15,160 nucleotides of DNA from CAYTZH01 sp964442285 (lineage in GTDB: Bacteria; Myxococcota_A; UBA9160; JAFDET01). Every line of letters starts with the position of its first letter. The stretch's first letter is position 1. A program made the translations under genes and the position numbers. The stretch spans positions 1 through 15,160 of the forward strand of contig CAYTZH010000073.1 in the NCBI GenBank assembly GCA_964442285.1. The letters run 5' to 3'. The notes beneath the pieces were generated by a model, which saw nothing but the letters and a program-made list of their open reading frames with translations, made no database searches and had not been told where the DNA came from. Of this stretch, positions 1 through 5,332 are shown in pieces.

Positions 1-326
1 TCGACATCGTCGCCCAGCCGCCCGGCAAGCGGCTCCAGAACGTGAACCTGCTCTCGGGCGGCGAGAAGACCCTGACCGCCATCGCCCTGCTGGTCGCCCT
101 GTTCCAGGTCCGCCCCTCGCCCTTCTTCCTGCTCGACGAGGTGGACGCTGCGCTCGACGATGCCAACGTGGGCCGCTTCAACGAGATCGTGCGCGACATG
201 GCCAAGGACTCCCAGTTCCTGGTGATCACCCACAACAAGCGCACCATCGAGATCGCGGACATGCTCTACGGCGTCACCATGGAAGACCGGGGCGTGAGCA
301 AGCTGGTCGGCGTCGAGCTGCACTGA
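1..326 (+). CDS. smc: Chromosome segregation protein SMC, C-terminal end (5' partial)
   Basis: This is the last 107 codons of the structural-maintenance-of-chromosomes ATPase; the reading frame enters at base 3 and the rest lies upstream of the window. The visible part is the C-terminal half of the ABC-type head. It carries the signature motif LLSGGEKTLTAIALL (from base 48), the Walker B stretch FFLLDEVDAALDDANV with its catalytic Asp-Glu, and the switch sequence FLVITHNKRTIEIADMLYGV. It ends in VSKLVGVEL, as SMC proteins normally do. SMC dimers with ScpA and ScpB organise and help segregate the chromosome by ATP-driven DNA loop formation. Family identity is very secure: in RecN or SbcC the sequence after Walker B differs. 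Nothing looks broken. ftsY, a frequent neighbour of smc in bacteria, lies two genes downstream, separated by the PEP-CTERM gene. Confidence 0.96.
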   Translation, partial: DIVAQPPGKRLQNVNLLSGGEKTLTAIALLVALFQVRPSPFFLLDEVDAALDDANVGRFNEIVRDMAKDSQFLVITHNKRTIEIADMLYGVTMEDRGVSKLVGVELH

Positions 327-369
327 ACCTGCGCATCGCCCATCTTCCAGGTGCAACACACCAGCAGGT

Positions 370-386
370 CGGCACCCCCGGTGTCG
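370..386 (+). terminator. Hairpin after smc (possible terminator, no T tract)
   Basis: A 7-bp stem (cggcacc / ggtgtcg, one G-T pair) closes a 3-base ccc loop, 44 bases after the smc stop. There is no run of T after it, so intrinsic termination is doubtful. It could also be part of the folded region that continues into the next gene's leader. Confidence 0.3.
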
Positions 387-406
387 TCGCTCGGTGACCG
401 GGGCCG

Positions 407-434
407 TAAAGGGCCTCCGGCTTTCCGCCGATGT
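407..434 (+). promoter_or_regulatory. Sigma-28 (FliA)-like promoter match
   Basis: TAAAG at 407-411 and GCCGATGT at 427-434 are separated so that TAAA-N16-GCCGAT results. The flagellar sigma factor consensus in proteobacteria is TAAA-N15-GCCGATAA, with one base of spacing tolerance. Seven of the eight -10 positions match. A transcript would start near 441, just before the hairpin at 444-474 and 55 bases before the ATG of the PEP-CTERM gene. The -35 box also lies inside a stable stem (398-420, ccggggcc / ggcctccgg, one bulged T), so the match may be fortuitous. No flagellar gene is in view to support it. Confidence 0.35.
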
Positions 435-443
435 CTCCCTCGT

Positions 444-474
444 GGGAATCCCGGCTCCTGGTTCCGGGGATCCC
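444..474 (+). promoter_or_regulatory. Stable hairpin in the 5' leader of the PEP-CTERM gene
   Basis: Gggaatcccgg (444-454) pairs with ccggggatccc (464-474): ten of eleven pairs including one G-T wobble, one A-A mismatch, and a 9-base loop. It ends 5 bases before the Shine-Dalgarno GGAGGT at 480-485, which is 10 bases from the ATG at 496. It could tune translation. Parts of the leader (AAAG, CCTCCGGC, TGGTTCCG) faintly recall the class I cyclic-di-GMP riboswitch. The GGCAAACC and GAAA-loop half is missing, so I do not call one. Confidence 0.4.
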
Positions 475-495
475 TCGACGGAGGTCCCGGCGGAA

Positions 496-1128
496 ATGTC
501 CAGCAACCGTCCGGACCCGCGTGGGGGGCGCGGACGCTCGAAGCGACGCCGCCGTGCGCTCCTGGCGCTCCTGCTCGCCCTGGGCGTCGGGGCCGCGCTG
601 TTCGCGCCCGGCTTCATCGAGCTGGCGGCGCCGCCGGCTCTGCTGCCCGTGGCCCGGCCGCATGGGGAGGTGCGCCCCGGGCCGCTCCCCCCGCTGCGCC
701 GCCCGTGGAGCCTCGACTTCTCGCTCGGGCCGCTGCTCGAGCTCTTCGAAGAGGCCCTGAACGGCCGGCCCCTCGACGTGCGTCGACCCGCCCGGATGCC
801 GCTGCCGCCGCCCCCCCGCGACCACAGCCACGACATCCTCCTGAACGACCTGCCCCAGATCGCCCAGGGCTGGGTTCCGCCGAGCGCCGGCGCCCCGGCC
901 CCGGCTCCGCCGGCGCGCGGCCGGCCTCCGAGGCCGCCGGCGGGTCCCCTGAGCGGGCCGATCACGTCGGGTCCCGACCGCGACGCCGGCTCCGGCGCAC
1001 CGGCGGTCTTCTCTCCGGACCCCTCGTCCTCGGGCTCCGACAGCGCGCCGGCAGCGGTTCCGGAGCCGGGCGCGGGGCCGTTGCTCGCGCTGGGCGCGCT
1101 GCTCCTGCTCCGCCGTCGCCGCCGCTAG
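496..1128 (+). CDS. Proline-rich secreted protein with PEP-CTERM sorting signal
   Basis: A 210-residue protein of unknown function. It has an Arg/Lys-rich N terminus (RGRSKRRRR, ending at residue 20), then a hydrophobic segment (about 21-37, ALLALLLALGVGAALFA) acting as signal peptide or anchor. The middle is very rich in Pro, Ala, Gly and Ser, with a less biased patch (SLDFSLGPLLELFEEALNG) and a DHSHDI motif. It ends in VPEPGAGPLLALGALLLLRRRRR split as a PEP motif (189-191), a hydrophobic run and five Arg, which is the tripartite PEP-CTERM signal recognised by exosortases. Such proteins are processed at the envelope in exopolysaccharide-producing Gram-negative bacteria. I chose the ATG at 496 because GGAGGT lies 10 bases upstream; in-frame starts further upstream (394) have no such site. 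No exosortase gene is in the window. It sits between smc and ftsY, an odd place for a surface protein. Low-complexity composition makes the exact product uncertain, but the two ends together argue for a real gene. Confidence 0.72.
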   Translation: MSSNRPDPRGGRGRSKRRRRALLALLLALGVGAALFAPGFIELAAPPALLPVARPHGEVRPGPLPPLRRPWSLDFSLGPLLELFEEALNGRPLDVRRPARMPLPPPPRDHSHDILLNDLPQIAQGWVPPSAGAPAPAPPARGRPPRPPAGPLSGPITSGPDRDAGSGAPAVFSPDPSSSGSDSAPAAVPEPGAGPLLALGALLLLRRRRR

Positions 1129-1130
1129 CG

Positions 1131-1162
1131 GCCGGCGGGCCGGGGGCGGTCGGCCGGCCGGC
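1131..1162 (+). terminator. Strong GC-only hairpin after the PEP-CTERM gene
   Basis: Gccggcgggccg (1131-1142) pairs with cggccggccggc (1151-1162) in 11 of 12 positions around an 8-base loop, 3 bases after the stop codon. There is no T tract. It is placed like a terminator separating this gene from ftsY, or could be a 3'-end stabilising stem. Confidence 0.45.
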
Positions 1163-1170
1163 GGCGGGAC

Positions 1171-1198
1171 CCGACAAGCGGCCCGCGGCTGGTATCCT
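1171..1198 (+). promoter_or_regulatory. Candidate ftsY promoter almost abutting the start codon
   Basis: CCGACA (1171-1176, 4/6 to TTGACA) and TATCCT (1193-1198, 4/6 to TATAAT) are 16 bases apart. Transcription would begin near 1204-1206, only 2-4 bases before the ftsY ATG at 1208. The ATG has no Shine-Dalgarno upstream, which fits a leaderless or near-leaderless mRNA. Confidence 0.42.
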
Positions 1199-1207
1199 GC
1201 GCGCGCC

Positions 1208-2437
1208 ATGCTGCCCTTTCCCGTCCCGCCGTGGATCCAGCCCTTGGTGGAGTTCGCCTATGCGAACCCCACCGCACTCCTGCTGCTCTCGGCCGCGTTG
1301 CCGGCGGTCCTCGGTCTCTACGGGGCCTTGCGCGGGCGCAGCGCAGCGCCGGAGCCCGAGCGCGCCCCGCGCGTCGAGCCCGGGGCGCCCGCCGAGGTCG
1401 CCGCTCCGGCCGCGGTCGCCGAGCCCGAGGCGCCCGTCCCGCTCGAGCCAGAGCCCGAGCCCGTTGCCGAGGCCCCGCCCCCGGTCGAGCCCGTCGCCGA
1501 GGTGTCGCCCCCGGTCGAGCCCGTCGCCGAGGTGTCGCCCCCGCGGGTGCGGCTGCGCGACCGGCTGACCCGCACCTCCCAGGCGCTGGTCGGCCGGATG
1601 GAGCAGCTCCTGGGCGGTCGCCCCCTCGACGCCGAGCTGCTCGAGGAGCTCGAGCTGCTGCTCTTCTCGGCGGACCTGGGGGTGCGGACCGCCGAGAGCC
1701 TGCTCGACACCGTGCGCAAGGAGGCGGCCGGCCGCGACGCCGCGGGCGTGCGCGCGGTGCTCCGGAACGCCATCGCCGCCAAGCTCGCGCGGGTGCAGAC
1801 CCCGCCGCCGGCCCTGGCCGGCCCGCCCCACGTGATCCTCGTGCTCGGGGTGAACGGCTCGGGCAAGACCACCACCATCGGCAAGCTGGCCGCGCGCCAC
1901 CTGGCGGCGGGCCGCTCGGTCATCCTCGGCGCCGGCGACACCTTCCGCGCCGCCGCCATCGAGCAGCTCCAGGCCTGGGGCGAGCGGGTCGGGTGCCCGG
2001 TGGTCGCCGGCCAGGCGGGCGGCGACCCCGCGGCGGTCGCGTTCGATACCGTCAAGGCCGCCGTCGCCCGCGAGGCCGACGTCGCCATCGTCGACACCGC
2101 CGGGCGGCTCCAGACCCACAAGCCCCTCATGGAGGAGCTCTCGAAGATCTCCCGGGTGCTGGGCCGAGACGTGGACGGCGCCCCCCACGAGACCCTCCTG
2201 GTGCTCGACGCCAACACCGGCCAGAACGCGCTCTCCCAGGCGCGTCTGTTCACCGAGGCGGCCCAGGTCACCGGGCTCGTCCTCACCAAGCTCGACGGCA
2301 CGGCCAAGGGCGGCGTCCTGGTGGGCCTGGCCGACGAGCTGGGCCTCCCGGTGCGCTACGTCGGAGTCGGCGAGCAGGTGGATGACCTGCGCGCGTTCGA
2401 CGCCGGCGAGTTCGTGGAGGCCTTGTTCGAGGAGTAG
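1208..2437 (+). CDS. ftsY: Signal recognition particle receptor FtsY
   Basis: A 409-residue SRP-receptor GTPase, which docks ribosome-SRP complexes at the inner membrane and hands nascent membrane proteins to SecYEG. There is a hydrophobic segment at residues about 21-41 (a real transmembrane helix by eye, unlike the peripheral N terminus of many FtsY). A Pro/Glu/Ala linker (about 50-115) with a 10-residue repeat follows, then the four-helix N domain (about 116-205) and the G domain. GTPase motifs are complete: GVNGSGKTTT (214-223), DTFRAAA (244-250), DTAGRL (296-301), TKLD (360-363) and the closing GVGEQVDDLRAFDAGEFVEALF. The DTFRAAA and GEQVDDL forms favour FtsY over its paralogue Ffh, and there is no methionine-rich M domain. 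The start at 1208 is the first ATG before the membrane segment; no Shine-Dalgarno is visible. glpK starts 4 bases after its stop. Confidence 0.96.
   Translation: MLPFPVPPWIQPLVEFAYANPTALLLLSAALPAVLGLYGALRGRSAAPEPERAPRVEPGAPAEVAAPAAVAEPEAPVPLEPEPEPVAEAPPPVEPVAEVSPPVEPVAEVSPPRVRLRDRLTRTSQALVGRMEQLLGGRPLDAELLEELELLLFSADLGVRTAESLLDTVRKEAAGRDAAGVRAVLRNAIAAKLARVQTPPPALAGPPHVILVLGVNGSGKTTTIGKLAARHLAAGRSVILGAGDTFRAAAIEQLQAWGERVGCPVVAGQAGGDPAAVAFDTVKAAVAREADVAIVDTAGRLQTHKPLMEELSKISRVLGRDVDGAPHETLLVLDANTGQNALSQARLFTEAAQVTGLVLTKLDGTAKGGVLVGLADELGLPVRYVGVGEQVDDLRAFDAGEFVEALFEE
1471..1543 (+). repeat. In-frame 30-bp tandem repeat in the ftsY linker
   Basis: Two near-identical 30-bp units (1471-1500, 1501-1530) are followed by the first 13 bases of a third. 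A diverged unit at 1441-1470 ends the same way. Each unit encodes 10 residues of the type VSPPVEPVAE. The length is a multiple of three, so copy-number change would lengthen or shorten the linker without breaking the frame. Confidence 0.85.
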
Positions 2438-2441
2438 CGCC

Positions 2442-3938
2442 GTGTCCTTCGTCCTCGCGCTCGATCAGGGAACCACCTCGTCCCGAGCCCTCGTCTTCGG
2501 CGAGGACGGGCGCATCGTGGCGCTCGACCAGCACGAGTTCACCCAGCACTTTCCCAGGCCCGGCTGGGTGGAGCACGATCCGCAGGAGATCTGGGAGAGC
2601 CAGCTCCGGGCGGCCCGGGGCGCGCTGGCCAGGGCCGGTGCATCCGCCGCCGACGTGCGCGCCGTCGGCATCACCAACCAGCGCGAGACGGCCCTGGTCT
2701 GGGACCGCGCCACGGGGGAGCCGATCCACCGGGCGATCGTCTGGCAGTCGCGCCAGACCGCGCCGATCTGCGACGACCTGCGCGCCCGCGGCCTCGAGGA
2801 GGAGGTGCGGGCCCGCACCGGTCTGGTCATCGACGCCTACTTCTCCGGCACCAAGATCCGCTTCATCCTCGACGCGGTCGACGGCGCCCAGGCCCGGGCC
2901 GAGCGGGGCGAGCTCTGCTTCGGCACGGTGGACACCTGGCTGCTCTGGAAGCTCACCGGGGGGCGCGTCCACGCCACCGAGTACTCGAACGCCTCGCGCA
3001 CGCTGATCTACAACATCCACACCCGGGACTGGGACGACCTGCTCCTGGAGGCCCTGCGCATCCCCCGGAGCCTGCTGCCCGAGGTGCGCGACTCGAGCGG
3101 GACGTTCGGCAGCATCGACGCCGATCTGCTCGGCGCCGAGATCCCGGTGGCGGGCGTGGCGGGGGACCAGCAGGCCGCCCTCTTCGGGCAGGCCTGCACG
3201 GCGCCGGGTCGCGCCAAGAACACCTACGGCACCGGCTGTTTCCTGCTGATGAACACCGGGGCCGAGGCGCCGCGCTCGAAGACGGGCCTGGTTACCACCA
3301 TCGCCTGGGGCCTGGACGGGCGGGTCGAGTACGCCCTCGAGGGCAGCATCTTCGTGGCCGGCGCCGCCATCCAGTGGCTGCGGGACGGCCTCGGTCTGCT
3401 GGCGGATGCCGCCGAGAGCGACGCCGTGGCCCGCACGGTGGAGGACACGGGCGGCGTCTACCTGGTGCCCGCGTTCGTCGGCCTGGGGGCGCCCTACTGG
3501 GACGAGCGGGCCCGGGGCGCCCTCGTCGGGCTCACCCGGGGGACGGGTCGGGCACACCTGGTGCGGGCGGCCCTCGAGTCCATCGCGTACCAGACCCGCG
3601 ACGTGGTGGAGTGCGTCGCCGACGACTCCGGCCTGGCGCTCGACGCCCTGCGCGTGGACGGCGGGGCCAGCCAGAACGACTTCCTGATGCAGTTCCAGGC
3701 CGACGTGCTCGGTGTCCCGGTGTACCGGCCGCCGAGCGTGGAGGTGACCGCGTTCGGCGCCGCCGCCCTGGCGGGCATGGGCGTGGGCCTGTGGTCGGAT
3801 CGCTCGGCCCTCGAGCGCCTGGTGGAGGGCGGGCGCAGCTTCGAGCCCGCCCTCGACGCCCACCGGCGCGATGCCCTCTACGCCGGCTGGAAGCGCGCCG
3901 TGGAGCGCGCCCGCGACTGGGCCGCGGACGACGCGTGA
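2442..3938 (+). CDS. glpK: Glycerol kinase
   Basis: A 498-residue FGGY-family sugar kinase, normal length for GlpK, phosphorylating glycerol to sn-glycerol-3-phosphate with ATP in the cytoplasm. Seen: the N-terminal phosphate loop LALDQGTTSSRA (5-16), GITNQRET with the glycerol-binding Arg81-Glu82, YFSGTKIRFILD (FGGY signature region, with Phe where Trp is usual), FGTVDTWLLWKLTGG, AGVAGDQQAALFGQ with the catalytic Asp242, NTYGTGCF (ADP site) and LRVDGGASQNDFLMQF. The HPr-phosphorylated histidine loop of Gram-positive GlpK and the Gly-rich FBP-binding loop of the E. coli enzyme are not apparent, so regulation by those routes is not supported. I chose the GTG at 2442 (GGAG at 2431-2434, 7-base spacing) because it begins exactly at MSFVLALDQGTTSS. 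It is 4 bases after ftsY and overlaps the next gene by 4 bases. No glpF or glpD is nearby. Confidence 0.96.
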   Translation: MSFVLALDQGTTSSRALVFGEDGRIVALDQHEFTQHFPRPGWVEHDPQEIWESQLRAARGALARAGASAADVRAVGITNQRETALVWDRATGEPIHRAIVWQSRQTAPICDDLRARGLEEEVRARTGLVIDAYFSGTKIRFILDAVDGAQARAERGELCFGTVDTWLLWKLTGGRVHATEYSNASRTLIYNIHTRDWDDLLLEALRIPRSLLPEVRDSSGTFGSIDADLLGAEIPVAGVAGDQQAALFGQACTAPGRAKNTYGTGCFLLMNTGAEAPRSKTGLVTTIAWGLDGRVEYALEGSIFVAGAAIQWLRDGLGLLADAAESDAVARTVEDTGGVYLVPAFVGLGAPYWDERARGALVGLTRGTGRAHLVRAALESIAYQTRDVVECVADDSGLALDALRVDGGASQNDFLMQFQADVLGVPVYRPPSVEVTAFGAAALAGMGVGLWSDRSALERLVEGGRSFEPALDAHRRDALYAGWKRAVERARDWAADDA

Positions 3939-4681
3939 GCCCGCCGGGCCGGCCGGCGCGGCCGCTGGTGATCGCGCACCGCGGCGCCTCCGCCTACCGG
4001 CCCGAGAACACGCCCTCGGCCTACGCCCTCGCCATCGAGCAGGGCGCCGACATGATCGAGATCGACCTCCACCGCACCCGCGACGGCGCCATCGTGGTGA
4101 CCCACGACGCGGAGCTCGAAGGTCTCGGGGGCCGGGGCGAGATCGCCGACGCCTCCCGGACGGAGGTGCGGGCGCTGGACGCGGGCGACGGCCAGCGCGT
4201 GCCCCTGCTCGACGAGGTGCTCGACGGCTACGGCGCACGCATCGCCTTCAACCTGGAGATCAAGCAGCCGCGCCGCGGGCCCTATCCGGGCCTGGAGCGT
4301 GCAGCCTGGGCGGCGGTGGAGGCGCGCGCGCTCGGCCAGGCGGTCCTCTTCTCCTCGTTCTGGGATCCGGTCCTCGAACGCCTGCGGGCCCAGGCGCCAG
4401 CGGCCCGCATCGCGCTGCTGCTCTCGCGGCACCATCCCCGCGATGCGGTCGCCCGGGCGCGGGCCCTGGGCGCCGAGGCGGTGAACCCCGAGGCGGGTCT
4501 GGTCACCGCGGCGCTGGTCGAGGAGGCCCACGCCGCGGGCCTGGCGGTCTACCCCTTCACGGTCGACGACGAGGCGCTGATGCGGCGCTTCCTCGACTGG
4601 GGGGTCGATGGCCTGTTCACCAACGTTCCCGATCGGTTCCGGGCTCTGGTCCCCTTGGGGGCGAAGGTGGTCGGAGACTGA
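3935..4681 (+). CDS. ugpQ: Glycerophosphodiester phosphodiesterase (GDPD/UgpQ type, cytoplasmic)
   Basis: A 248-residue TIM-barrel GDPD enzyme. This family hydrolyses glycerophosphodiesters such as glycerophosphocholine or glycerophosphoethanolamine to glycerol-3-phosphate and the alcohol. Family motifs are intact: IAHRGASAYRPENT (His15, Arg16), MIEIDLHRTRDG (metal ligands Glu42, Asp44), VVTHD (His57), FNLEIK (third metal ligand Glu108), LFSSFWDPVL, and the C-terminal VYPFTVDD plus VDGLFTNVPDR. There is no signal peptide, so it resembles the cytoplasmic UgpQ/YqiK class more than periplasmic GlpQ. The start is a GTG at 3935 that overlaps the glpK stop as GTGA, implying translational coupling. 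With GlpK it feeds one product, glycerol-3-phosphate. The symbol is given by similarity; the substrate range is not shown by sequence. Confidence 0.88.
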   Translation: MSPPGRPARPLVIAHRGASAYRPENTPSAYALAIEQGADMIEIDLHRTRDGAIVVTHDAELEGLGGRGEIADASRTEVRALDAGDGQRVPLLDEVLDGYGARIAFNLEIKQPRRGPYPGLERAAWAAVEARALGQAVLFSSFWDPVLERLRAQAPAARIALLLSRHHPRDAVARARALGAEAVNPEAGLVTAALVEEAHAAGLAVYPFTVDDEALMRRFLDWGVDGLFTNVPDRFRALVPLGAKVVGD

Positions 4682-4695
4682 TGGGCGGGCCCTGC

Positions 4696-4712
4696 CGGTC
4701 GGGTGCCGACCG
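4696..4712 (+). terminator. Hairpin after ugpQ (possible terminator)
   Basis: A perfect 7-bp stem (cggtcgg / ccgaccg) with a gtg loop lies 14 bases after the stop. It has no T tract. Its position, before the next promoter at 4753, suits an operon boundary. Confidence 0.42.
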
Positions 4713-4752
4713 CGCTCCATTCGAGAGGGAGCTTCCTCACCCTACGGTTGTC

Positions 4753-4782
4753 TTGACATTTCCAGCAGGTATACCGTATTCA
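4753..4782 (+). promoter_or_regulatory. Promoter of the lrp-gltB-gltD unit
   Basis: A perfect TTGACA (4753-4758) stands in a short AT-richer island. The best -10 options are weak: CGTATT (4775-4780, 16-base spacer) or TATTCA (4777-4782, 18-base spacer). The start codon of the regulator follows at 4808. A weak -10 fits a promoter that needs an activator. Confidence 0.6.
4768..4779 (+). promoter_or_regulatory. Overlapping palindromes between -35 and -10 (candidate operator)
   Basis: GGTATACC (4768-4775) is a perfect palindrome, and ATAC-c-GTAT (4771-4779) is a second perfect one sharing its bases. They sit in the promoter spacer of the Lrp-family gene, where an autoregulatory binding site would be expected. 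Which protein binds is inference. Confidence 0.4.
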
Positions 4783-4807
4783 TTTGGCTCTCCTACCGAG
4801 TGACCTA

Positions 4808-5332
4808 ATGAAACCCCACCCCCACGAGTCCCAGCTCGATGCCATCGACCTGCAGATCCTCGACCTGCTGCAGGAGAACTGCAAGCAGCCGCTGGCCGCC
4901 ATCGGCGCCAAAGTCGGCTTGAAGGCGCCCTCGGTCATGGAGCGCGTCCACAAGCTCGAGGAGGCGGAGATCATCCAGGGCTATACCGCCGTGCTCGATG
5001 CCCGCGCCCTGGGCAAGGACGTCACCGCCTTCATCGGGGTCTCGATCGGTCATCCCAAGGGGATCGGCGCCTTCGAGCGTCAGATTGCCGGCATTCCCGA
5101 GGTGCTCGACTGCCACCACGTCACCGGCAACCACACGCTGATGGTGAAGGTGAAGACCGCGAACACCGAGAGCCTCGAGCGCCTGATCGATGGCATGCGC
5201 TCCATCGAGGGCGTGACCCGCACGGAGACCATGGTCGTGCTCTCCACCCACGCCGAGCGTACGCGCATCGGCCTCGAGATCGAGTCGGCGCCCCCGCCTC
5301 GTCGCCGCACCCACGAAGGAGGAAAGGCATGA
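4808..5332 (+). CDS. Lrp/AsnC-family transcriptional regulator
   Basis: A 174-residue DNA-binding regulator responding to amino acids or related small molecules. An N-terminal winged helix-turn-helix (about 11-64) has LDAIDLQILDLLQEN followed by LAAIGAKVGLKAPSVMERVHKLEEAEIIQGY, given here as adjacent pieces of one domain. A C-terminal RAM ligand-binding domain (about 70-150) follows, with FIGVSIGHP, CHHVTGNHTLMVKV around the conserved Gly107, and a final strand VVLST. The charged tail (APPPRRRTHEGGKA) is extra to the family. I chose the ATG at 4808 because it lies just before the family start; an in-frame TTG at 4784 falls on the promoter -10 region. Its TGA overlaps the gltB ATG (ATGA), so it is translated with gltBD. 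E. coli Lrp is a known activator of gltBDF, so control of glutamate synthase and of itself is a reasonable inference. It is not necessarily an orthologue of global Lrp. Confidence 0.92.
   Translation: MKPHPHESQLDAIDLQILDLLQENCKQPLAAIGAKVGLKAPSVMERVHKLEEAEIIQGYTAVLDARALGKDVTAFIGVSIGHPKGIGAFERQIAGIPEVLDCHHVTGNHTLMVKVKTANTESLERLIDGMRSIEGVTRTETMVVLSTHAERTRIGLEIESAPPPRRRTHEGGKA
5316..5322 (+). promoter_or_regulatory. Shine-Dalgarno of gltB inside the regulator gene
   Basis: AAGGAGG, 6 bases before the gltB ATG at 5329, is the strongest ribosome binding site in the window. It lies in the last codons of the Lrp-family gene, whose stop overlaps the gltB start, so gltB can both couple to and reinitiate independently of the upstream gene. 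Confidence 0.75.

Noticed and set aside
380..474. Cyclic-di-GMP class I riboswitch upstream of the PEP-CTERM gene
   Set aside because: Only scattered matches (AAAG, CCTCCGGC, TGGTTCCG). The conserved GGCAAACC and GAAA-loop arm is absent, so it was kept only as a structured leader.
351..1568. A long plus-strand frame overlapping the PEP-CTERM gene and ftsY
   Set aside because: It runs through both genes in another frame and gives Arg/Pro/Ser-only sequence. The signal peptide, PEP-CTERM tail and ribosome site support the frame starting at 496 instead.
2283..4238. A 651-codon minus-strand open frame opposite glpK and the GDPD gene
   Set aside because: It is a composition shadow: it spans two well-supported genes and reads as Arg/Pro/Gly-rich sequence.
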